The position numbers and the translations under genes were made by a program. A stretch of 64,000 nt of DNA from Bimuria novae-zelandiae CBS 107.79 (taxonomy: Eukaryota; Ascomycota; Dothideomycetes; Pleosporales; Didymosphaeriaceae): assembly GCA_010015655.1 (NCBI GenBank), contig ML976656.1, forward strand, positions 977,380 to 1,041,379, given 5' to 3'. Positions within the stretch are counted from its first letter, which is position 1. The number at the start of each line of letters is the position of its first letter. Shown piece by piece: positions 55,617-64,000 of this stretch. The notes under the pieces are model-generated. The model had not been told where the DNA came from, did not search any database, and saw only the letters and a list, made by a program, of their open reading frames with translations.

Positions 55617-55665
55617 TGTTGGGGTGGCGCGTTAGTGTCGCGGCGCACTGACTGTCTCGGCAGGG
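55617..55665 (-). repeat. Pogo-B right terminal inverted repeat
   Basis: 49 bp, perfect inverted copy of the left end, followed by TA at 55666-55667. Confidence 0.9.
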
Positions 55666-55667
55666 TA

Positions 55668-56396
55668 CGTGGTTAGATGCCGCTTTGGAAAGTGCGGAGG
55701 TGCGGACTAACGTTTGGCGTTAGAAAAGCGCCCTGGAACGGGCGATGATTCATTCAATTAAGTTAAATGCAGGCAAAACGCAGAAGCGCTCTACATATGT
55801 ATCCATGCCCCTTTAACATTAAATATACGCCAGCGGCCATACCTGTCTATGGTCCCGCGTATAGGGTATCTTGTCACAATTTCAAGATATGCTTGTGCTT
55901 AGTGTTACTCCAGGGTACATGATCGTCCGGCCATGAACCACAAAGTAAAAATGATCTCATAGGCCAAATCTGATAGTCGCGATGCAAACCAAGGACGTCA
56001 AAACCGATTCGACACAGAGAGAGATTCGTTATCTACATCATTACTCTATCCTTCGCACTCCAATTACCCCCGCCTCCCACCGCTAACTTATGCACATATC
56101 CTCCTCCGCTCACAGAAAGGTGCTCAGTATATATCGGTATCGATACCGTGCTCGCCCCAGCAAGCAAAAAGAAAAAAATCCACAAGAGAAAATAAAAACC
56201 CGAAGGAGAACAGAAGAAAAAACATCTAAAGCACCCTCGCTAACCCACAACAAACCGAATATGCATGCATACATAAAAAAAAAAGAAAGCCGCAGCCGCA
56301 ATCGAGGTATATCCGCCGAAAAGACACGCTTCCCCCCTTTTGTCCACCCAGCCTCCGTCACCTGTATATACTCGCAAACCCCGTCGTAAACGGGCC
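55668..56396. other. Intergenic, downstream of the Dbl-homology gene
   Basis: No gene recognised. Purine-rich stretches near 56160-56300 give a Lys/Arg-rich frame that is probably just the 3' untranslated region of the minus-strand gene. Confidence 0.5.
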
Positions 56397-59300
56397 CTAA
56401 TACCTCAACTTCCCCAATAGCGAGAAGCAAAACGCGCACTCGCGCTCACTCTTCATCTGCACCATGAAAACCCTCGCACGACTCCCCATCACACCACCTG
56501 TCCTCGCAGCCCTCCCCGCCACACCGTCCTCACCTACAATGTCCTCCCACACGCTCACCGCAATACCGCTCCGTGCGACGCGCTCAAAGCAGCTCTCGCT
56601 CAGCGTAACATCCAACAGCGTGACGCCGTCCTTCTTGCCCGTCACCACGATGCGCTTCTCCTGACTTGGGTCGCGCTGGCCCGGGCTGCGGCGCACAGAC
56701 TCAGCCGTGGAGGTAGGATCAGGGAGCATGATAGTGAGGCGCGCGCCGCCCATGTCGCGCCACTTCGTCGTTGTCTCGCGCTCGTAGAGGCGGACCTTTG
56801 TGTTTGTGATACCTGCCGGGGCGCCGGGTGCGCGGCCGGGGTTCGGGCTGCTGGCGCCGCTTCCAGGGGCGGAGCCAGAGCCGCTGCTGCCCGTGTCGAA
56901 GCTGTTGAGGGAGCGGGAGCCGAGCGTCGAGCCGCGGATGTTGAAGCGCCCGTTCTTGCCGAAGCTGAAGCGACCGAGGGCGCTGCGCAGCGCTGTGTTC
57001 ATGGTACCCACGGACGACTCGGTGGCCGCCGAGATGGACGCTGCGCGCGTGGTCGTCTTGCGGTAGGAGCTGCGGCGGCCGAGCGTGCCCGCCCATAAGC
57101 TGGTTTTCTCGCCGGGGTTTGGACGCGCGGCATTCTGGCGCTCCATGGCCTCGGCCCAACTCTCCTGTCCATATGGGCCTCGTGCGTTCTGGAGAGCGAT
57201 GTACGTGGGGTTATTGATACGCGAGTGGTTGATCACTGCGTATAGCTGTGCGCACTCCTGAGGGTTGCGACTTCGCAGCATAATGTTGTTTCCGCTTTTA
57301 ATACGTGATTCGCGCGTGGGTGGAGAGCGGATCGAGATGTCAATGGCAGTCGATTTTCGAAGAGGGACCAGTGGTGTCAGCTCGACCGCAATTAGGGGAG
57401 GTTTGCTCTCGGTTTGGATGATCTCATCACCATCGGTCAAGAGAGGCTTCGAATGCGTAGCAGATATTTCGAAGACTTCAATCTTCCCGGGAGTGACGAC
57501 GATGCTGCATTCTTCCGGGTACAAGCTATCCCATCTGCCTGCATCCGACCACGTGAAAATAGACGCAATTGCTTTTGATGCTTGAGTAGAGCTTTGCGGT
57601 ACAGCTCTGTAAGGCGTATTAGATGCGGATTGCGACGGCGTGATCGTCCCATTGGGGAGGGTGTATATCGAGCCGGGAGGGGACACCTTGGGGAACTGCG
57701 TGGGCTGAGGTAATTGACTTAATGGCATCAGCGGCGTGGGAACATCGTCTTCAAGCTCATCATCGGACGATTCTGAAGTGTCCAGCTCCTCAATGTCAGA
57801 CAATTGCTCTTCGCTTTCGCTCGATGACTCCGTGCAGGTTGACGGCTCATATTCGTGTTTCAAAGGTGAAGAAGATCGTCGCCTGGTTCTGAATCCTGGC
57901 AGCGTGGGCGTGAACACCGGGGTATTTAATCCTTTCAATGTAACGGGTGTCGCTGGGCTTGGCGAGCGATGTGGAGGCGGTGGTGGAGGCTCTTCTTCAA
58001 TTTCATCAGCTGCTGCAGGCGCAGGCTCCTCTTCGATAGACTCGCGCGCATCTTCCATCTTCGAGGGCGCAGATGCGGGTGGTTCTGGTGTATTACTTCG
58101 GTCTTCAGTATTTTCTGGAGTGGAAGGTCCACTGGACTTGCGGAGTCTAGGAATGGTTGGCATGTCCAATGTGGGCACCGACGATGCACGTCGATGCACA
58201 AGAGGTCGCGCAGGAGGCTCATAATCGTCTTCCACAGAAAGATCGTCGTCTTCAGATTCGTCTGAATAATCGCGATCGATTTCGGAGGTCGTGGGTAGCC
58301 ACACGCTGAAGCCCTTACTTAACTGAGACAGCATTGACGAAGTTGTCGATTGCGGCTGTTCGGATTGCCGACGCTTAGACTTGACCCTCGCAGGCTTGGG
58401 TTTTGGTTCCGGCTCCTTCTCAATAGGATCTTCCAGCGTGATCTGTCGCGAGGGCCGAGATGTGGAGGGTGAAGTTAGCGTCTTGGAACGCCTGTGTGCC
58501 CTGGTACGCCTGAGCCCAGACGGAGAGCCATTCGAGGCAAGTGACATAGCTTCGTTTAGGCTGCGAGGCGTACGTTGACTCGGATCATCCTCGGGAGATC
58601 GGGAAGAGGCAGCCTTTGCGCCAGGCTCGGTGCCGTCCTGGGCCGCCGACGGAGACGGTGGTGAGATTGAGCTTAATTGTGTACCAGTAATGGCATCGCT
58701 ACTTGGCGGTGTGATCGGGGACACTGTTCGCGAATGCTGTTGTCGATCGGGCATCTCCCAGCTCCATCGCTTGGACGTAACGAGAGCTTTCTCACCAATT
58801 GGTATTTCGATCTCATGCGGACTAGGAGTGCGGCTCTTTTGCGGCGGAGTGGATCCAGTAGCTGCAGAAACCAGGGATGAGGATTCGTGACTGCTTGTCG
58901 GTCGTGGTACTTTCTGGCGAGGTTGATCTCGTACAAGCTCAGACAGCTGAGGAGGTATTGGGGTCAGGCCCAGCATCTGTACCCATTCGAACCCGGCTTG
59001 CTCGTCATCAATGGTCAAAGACATGACCTCACTCCACTCGCTGCCATCAGCGTAGAATCCCCGTATCATCACAATTATCTCGCCCTCCTTGTCCCCATTA
59101 CGCGCCGAGATGCGGTTCAGTTGTATTGGGGGCAGGAGAAGCCAGCGTTCTGCATTGCCCACTTCGCATATCAAAAGGTCTCCGCTGTTACCATAGCCTG
59201 GGGCATCATCACGCAGGAGCACCTCAACACGACAATTGATTTCTTGTCCACTCGAATGATACAGGTGCAGATCGAAATGGTCTCTGGCGCGCACGCACCG

Positions 59301-62050
59301 GTTCGGGTCGATACGGACGCCAGCAAGAGGAGCAAGACTGCGAGGGTCGCGCGAGCGGGTGGGATCTATGCTGGCAGCAGCTTCGTCTTCAAGTCGAGCG
59401 TGCTCGTCGTTCGAACGTTTCCGTGCAGCAGTGACGAGGTCCTGGAAGATGTTTCTCATTTTCTCCGACCGTTCCGTGGGCTCAAGATGGTCAATACCCT
59501 ATTGGAGGTTAGTAAACAGCTCACAGCGATCATTCAATGCCGACTCGCCTTGATGGTCTTGGCGAGATACTTCAGTCGCACCAAGGGACGTTTGAGCATG
59601 TATGCAACGTCAACACGCTCGCCGTCGCCGTTGATTACATATCCTTCGGCGTTGCGAGGCATTCCTTCGTCCCATGGCGCGCCATCTTCAGGTCCGGTGA
59701 CGACTTTCGCTGGCTTGAATGGATCTTCGTCGGCGGAGGCGAGGCTGATAACCACATCTTGGAATCCAAGACGCCAGGCGGCGATGTAATCAGTGTATAC
59801 TCGTTGTGCGCTCTGTGCCCAAGACAAGAAAGCGTTCGAATCTGTCTTAGGTACCCGTTTGTGCAGCGTCTTCAGACGCTCAAGAGAGATACCCATGTCC
59901 ACGATAGGTTTTGTAACGTCACTCGGGTTGGAGCTAGATGATTTGCTGAAAAGCCCGGCGGCAACGGCGGAATCCGATTTGGACAGAACGCAACTGAGAA
60001 GAACCGGAATGACACCGTCTACGAGGGTGCGGAGCTCCCGCATGTATTTGGTTTCATCGGAAGCAAGCTCGTTCATGATATCGCCAATTGTGGCAGTGGC
60101 CAAGCGGCTCCTGTATGTTCTGATGCTGCGTGCGGACACGATACTCTTCGTGCCTGCCTTGGACATGGAGAGCACGGATATCAAGTCCGCGTGGCTCGCA
60201 AGCCTATTGCGCCTCGTGCTCTTGCGGCTAACGATGGTTGAAGTCTCCGCGCGCAGTTGCGAGCCCATTTCCGAAGTAGGTGGTTCTTCTCCGATGATGC
60301 TTTCTTCGGGCAGTGGTTTTGGTGGATCAGTCTCTGCAACTTCTGAGGGCGAAGCTTGTTGCATCTTGGTCGCAAATGTATCTACGGATACTATCGTAGA
60401 AAGACGTTTGCCTGTTGACGGGAACAGTCGTCTCATGGCCGAGCTCTCGTAGGGTGCACCCAGTGTTATCTTGTCAAAATCCATGGTTTGCGATTCCACC
60501 GAGGAGGACGGAGCGGCAGATGCGCCTTCCTCTTCAGTCTCTGGTATCTCACGTGCAGGAAGGGACATTACGCGGTCTTTCGTAGGCGAGTGCTGCGTGC
60601 GTCTCGCGCCTCGTCGTTTGAGAGTTGGGGTAGGCGTTCCTTCGTTAATCTCTTCAGTAATAGATGATTCCGTAGGGGTCGCCGAAGACACGACTGAGAT
60701 CTCCTCCCTTTCTGGTAGCTCTATCGGCATTGTAGAGCTCCTCTTCTGCTTCCGCCTCCGACTGTTGCTAGTTCGCTTCGGCTCCTCCTCGAGCGGCGGA
60801 TCTTTCGTATCCGTAGATGCACTCACATCTGATTTGTCGCCAGTTGGAGGCAGTTCCAGCGTAGAAACAGATTCCTTAGATCTCCGCCTGCGTCGAGAAT
60901 CTGCATTATCGAACGGGTCAGGTGTTGTCTGTAGCCACGTCTCGAGGCGGCTTCCCAGCTTTTGGGGAGGGGTCGCTGGTGTCCTTGGCTCGGACATCCT
61001 AGGTGGAGGGTCCTTTTCTTCTTTGTGATGCGACCTCCGATGTGGTTTGCGTCTTTCATCAGAAGCCCTGACTTCAGGTGAAGACTCCCCTGAGGCGTCG
61101 CTGAACACTTTTCTCCTGCTCTTCCGTCTCCTTTCACGGATGGCATCGCGAACCTGTGCTTCGGATTCGCTAGGTTCGTATTCGACCGTGATCAGATTGG
61201 CTGGGTCTTCACTCAAGGCTGTTTCTGATCGACGATGGGAATATAGCTTGACTGGGGTTGCATCTTCAGCAGAGAGCGATCCTCGAGGTGATGTTGTTGC
61301 GCGCGGTCTCCGTCGCACCCGCACCAGTTCCGTCTTGTCCCTCTCTGCGGGCGGTGATGCTATCGATGTCGCACCCTCGTCTCCGCTCTTTGCATTCTGC
61401 CCTCCCGCAGACCCGCTGCTTGTCGGCCGCTCATCGTTCCCAGCGCTCCTCGGACGCGATAACCGCCGCTGCCGCTGAGCGCGTGCCCGTTGTGCTTGCG
61501 GCGTAATCTTGGGTGTGAATATAAGGAGCGGATTTGGCGCTAGCGGCGCACTCGAGCCCTTTGGTTTTGGCTTTGGGGGTTCCTCTTCTTCAGCGGCTTT
61601 CTCGGCTGCTTTGCGCGCAGCGGGCCGTACCCACGCGGTGGGCAATTGCTTGGGCGACGTCTTCTTAGTCGGGCTCTTCGGCGGGCTCGTCTTGTTGCGC
61701 CAATGCGAATCGCTCACGACGCGCTTCTTAGGCGCCGTCGCGATGTGCACCTCGTCGTCGAGCTTGTTGTGCACCGGAGGCGGCTTCTTCGCGCTCTTCG
61801 GCCGCTCCGGGGTGCCTTCTATTGACTTGGACGGGGTATGCGCCGGCTTCGTGGCCGACTTCACCTCTACAGGTTTCGTTTTCGGCGTCGAGGGTGGCTT
61901 TGGCGACGCTGGCGGTTTGGCTTCGGACGGGTCTGGCGCGGGGGCGCTCTCGGGCTCTGCGTTGACGTCGAGCTGCCATTTCTTGATCTTTTCTTTTACG
62001 TTGGCCGGCCTGTCGATTCCAATGGCCTTGCCGAATTCAGCACCTTTCAT
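56397..62050 (-). CDS. Large Dbl-homology/PH-like scaffold or Rho-GEF-related protein, 1,867 residues
   Basis: Exons 62050-59549 and 59498-56397. The intron (59548-59499, 50 nt) has a perfect TACTAAC branch point and CAATAG acceptor but a GC donor (AAG|GCGAGT); no GT donor keeps the frame. Residues 30-600 are basic, Ser/Pro-rich and disordered. A Dbl-homology-like helical domain spans about 653-880 (GDIMNELASDETKYMRELR ... LKYLAKTIK|GIDHLEPTERSEKM), followed by a PH-like domain at 895-1015 and a long Ser/Glu-rich linker. A second PH-like domain is at about 1477-1605 (LYPEECSIVV...LYAVINHSR) and a PH/WH1- or Ran-binding-like C terminus from about 1730 (VRLYERETTTKWRDMG). From memory, homologues in other fungi carry the label SRm160/300 splicing coactivator, which the domain order does not obviously support. 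Likely role: cortical or GTPase signalling scaffold, by inference. The frame also stays open 5' of ATG 62050, back to a possible acceptor (GTTAG) at about 62091, so an upstream exon is possible. Confidence 0.82.
59499..59548 (-). other. GC-AG intron of the Dbl-homology gene
   Basis: 50 nt. Donor AAG|GCGAGT, branch TACTAAC, acceptor CAATAG. It joins two parts of one helical domain in frame. GC-AG introns are a known minority class and need a strong donor match, as seen here. Confidence 0.75.
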
Positions 62051-62941
62051 CGTGGTGCTGTTTGCGAGAGTCTCCGCCGTGACATTGTTCTAACTACGAG
62101 TGGATTGCGAAGCAGATGATAGACAGACGTAATTTATTGCACTAGATATCGCGCGCGGTCAGCATGTGCGTGGTGAAGGCAGGCAGGTGTAGGCATCTAT
62201 TGTTTTGGCGGATGACAGCTGCTGCGCGGGATGTCAACAGTGGCTGATAGACATGGGCTTACCCCGCCGCTTCACGACAGACACCTCACAGGAGCGTGCG
62301 CCGAGTCGCGGGACAGTTTACAGAATAGCGAGCGTCAATGAAGGGAAACGAGGGACATCAAAGCATGCCCGGAAGCAGTCGGTGAAGTTGCTAGTCTTGC
62401 GTGCGCTTCGCTGGCTGCATCAACAAACCGGCTAGAAGCGAGTGGATCGAGGATCCTGGCCCCAGATCGCTCTTGACAGCCACCTAAAAAGCATAGACGG
62501 TGTCGTGAACAAGCGATTGCGCTCTCTTCTTGCAGCATCTTGTCGAATGCTTGAAGTTGGCTAATCACGCTCCCAACCTTCTGCTTTATGCGCGTGCGAC
62601 GAGTTCGTTGCTAGGTCACGCCAATCGGACCTCCTCCGTTGCACGTTCCATGGGTCGAAAGACCCCTGCACGGGATACCCCGGAACGCCCACGATAATGA
62701 TGATGATGCATTGCATGTGGGATGGCAGTTCGAAGATGTTAATGTTAACAGTGCTGAGTCTAGTCTAGTCTAGAAAGCTTCTCTGCAGCAAGAGCTTGCT
62801 TTGCGGGTATCAATATTGTAGCTCCGAATGTCACAGTGCCACTCCCGCGGCCTACCATGGGGTCTCCCTGATGGCCCCAGCCTCTCATCCACGGTGACAC
62901 AATCAAGATCGGCCGTAGAACCGCCTCTTCGCAAAACAGTC
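62051..62941. other. Intergenic between two minus-strand genes
   Basis: No gene recognised. It holds the 5' side of the Dbl-homology gene and the 3' side of the sterol isomerase. Short frames (62205-62435, 62335-62568, 62828-63103) lack domains. Confidence 0.5.
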
Positions 62942-63831
62942 CTACTGTTGCTTCTTGGCGCTACCGTTCCGCGCGCTACCGTTTTGCAAGCCCCCGTTCA
63001 GCAGTTTATCCGCCCGGTTCAGCGCCATAAAGGCCCTGGAGCAGGCACCCACACTCTTGTAGATCAGGACAAAAGGTATGATGATCCAGAAAGCATTCAT
63101 TAAGACAAAGTATCCCCAGTAGTACGCCGCTTCCGGTCGAGAGTATGAGAGACCGAGCAGCCTCTCATCGAACAAGCTTGTGGCATAATATAGCACATCG
63201 CCGTACAACTGGCCGAGCGATATGATTATCTGGAAAGGATGACGGAGCGGATGGTCGTAGGCGATGAGAACAGCCTGGAGGAAAGATAGCGGGCCCCAAG
63301 CGATCTAAGCCGTTAGCATTCCTCATGTCAAAGTGAAAAGGGGGCATTTACCGCTGTGATACTCTCCATGCAGAGCACGAACGCGCTGTCGGCCGTGAGG
63401 TAGCGCGAGTCGGAGAGTGCGTACTCCTTCCATAGCTGGCCAAACAAATCTTGATGTCGGCCTATCGTGCGGAAGTTGTAGGCATAGTACCCTTCGAAGA
63501 ATAGATGGATGAATCCACAAAGCGTGAACCAGAGAATGACCACTAGATCCGACAGAGACAAGGTCGGTCGCACCTTCTTCGCCGTCAAGAACGTGCAGGC
63601 GAAAATAACAGCGCACCCTGCTGCAAACAGCGAAACAAGCTCGAGAGTGTTGTACTCGTTGGCTAGGTAGCCCACGATTGGAGATTCCGGTGGGAAGTAG
63701 GGGTGCTTGACGAACGCTTCCTTGACGGTTTCCTTGACGGTTTCCTTGACGGTTTCCATGATTACTGGTGGTGCCGCCGGAGGAGCAGGAGCAGCGAAAG
63801 ACTCCTGAATGCGACGAAAGAGAGACGCCAT
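62942..63831 (-). CDS. EBP-type sterol delta8-delta7 isomerase-like protein, two exons
   Basis: Exons 63831-63352 and 63304-62942 with a 47-nt intron (GTAAAT, branch CTAAC, TTAG) give 280 residues. The EXPERA fold of emopamil-binding protein is plain, with the catalytic-pocket residues of the family: CGFIHLFFEGYY (His and Glu), MESITA|IAWGPLS (Glu and Thr), QLYGDVLYY, and MNAFW (Asn and Trp). EBP moves the sterol B-ring double bond in the ER membrane, the step yeast does with the unrelated Erg2. Many ascomycetes carry EBP-like proteins, so this one may act on sterols or a related lipid. Five membrane segments are expected. The N terminus has a repeated ETVK word from a 12-bp tandem repeat. 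ATG 63831 is chosen because the frame upstream soon enters a transposon end at 63913. Confidence 0.9.
63719..63757 (-). repeat. 12-bp tandem repeat coding ETVK in the isomerase N terminus
   Basis: Three direct copies of CTTGACGGTTTC-type units, plus a partial one before them, code for repeated Glu-Thr-Val-Lys. In-phase, so copy-number change would not break the frame. Confidence 0.75.
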
Positions 63832-63912
63832 GGTGGATTGCACGGCAGGAGCTCTGGGCGCGCTTGCCCAAACTTTTTTCGCGTGTCGACGCGTGAAATA
63901 AGCTCGGCTATA

Positions 63913-64000
63913 ACATGTTGGTTCAGCACTTGGCGCGGTTCGGCAAATGGCGCACCCCAACCAAATCACGCAGTTTACAACACCTCGTTACTGAGTCGTC
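63913..64000 (-). mobile_element. Second copy of Pogo-A, truncated by the window edge
   Basis: After TA at 63911-63912, the last 88 bases are identical to the inverted right end of Pogo-A (36285-36372). So the copy lies in the opposite orientation, with its transposase 3' side nearest the isomerase. It starts 81 bp upstream of the isomerase ATG. Confidence 0.9.

Larger units (their letters stand above)
53539..55665 (+). mobile_element. Pogo-B: pogo/Fot1-type DNA transposon, heavily RIP-degraded
   Basis: Perfect 49-bp terminal inverted repeats (53539-53587 and 55617-55665; CCCTGCCGAGACAGTCAGTG at each end) with TA duplicates at 53537-53538 and 55666-55667. 2,127 bp. The inside is AT-rich with many TAA/TAG codons, but the repeats and a patch at 54090-54250 stay GC-rich. 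A different family from Pogo-A by repeat sequence. Confidence 0.9.

Noticed and set aside
56090..56389. 99-codon Lys/Arg-rich plus-strand frame
   Set aside because: Purine-rich 3' flank of the minus-strand gene; composition bias alone explains it.
57736..58224. Gly/Ser-rich plus-strand frame, and similar ones at 59793-60452, 60471-61028 and 61509-62093
   Set aside because: Antisense shadows of the low-complexity regions of the Dbl-homology gene; Ser/Arg/Pro codons read as Gly/Ser/Ala on the other strand.

Overview
This is a fungal nuclear contig, most likely a filamentous ascomycete of the Dothideomycetes type. Support: 47-107 nt introns with CTAAC-like branch points, fungal-specific proteins, and a sharp split between gene-bearing ends and an AT-rich block of about 40 kb (roughly 7,960-47,900) made of transposons decayed by C-to-T/G-to-A changes that look like repeat-induced point mutation (RIP). 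The placement below 'filamentous ascomycete' is inference. No rRNA, tRNA, CRISPR or origin was recognised.

Left flank (1-7,960): the 3' part of a large, probably organellar, membrane-anchored protein. It is followed by a cluster of small secreted cysteine-rich genes on the minus strand: a spliced candidate at 4,586-5,086 and two paralogues at 5,585-5,915 (frame broken) and 6,677-6,994 (intact).

AT-rich block: an unusual 629-bp element made of two head-to-head LTRs (8,381-9,009); Copia-A on the minus strand (9,286-15,260); then a Russian-doll nest. Gypsy-A (from 16,045, resuming at 40,288-40,510) is the oldest host. Into it went a solo LTR (17,272-17,471), Copia-B (18,532-23,759) and Copia-C (25,880-40,287). 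Copia-C in turn was hit by Copia-D (26,326-32,441) and by the pogo-type DNA transposon Pogo-A (34,234-36,372). Gypsy-B (40,639 to beyond an assembly gap at 47,378-47,562) closes the block. Boundaries of most elements were fixed by LTR ends (TG...CA) plus matching 5-bp target duplications, or TA duplications for pogo elements.

Right flank (47,966-64,000): an F-box gene with a nonsense codon, a TMEM97/sigma-2-receptor-like EXPERA gene tail-to-tail with a TRI12-like MFS transporter, a second RIP-degraded pogo element (Pogo-B), a 1,867-residue Dbl-homology/PH-like protein with an apparent GC-AG intron, and an EBP-type sterol delta8-delta7 isomerase. A second copy of Pogo-A begins 81 bp upstream of the isomerase start and runs off the window. 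Its visible 90 bp, including the TA target site, match Pogo-A exactly, which points to recent mobility.

The two EXPERA-fold genes suggest sterol handling. Otherwise the genes do not form an obvious pathway. The main biology visible is a transposon-rich, RIP-shaped compartment next to effector-like secreted genes.
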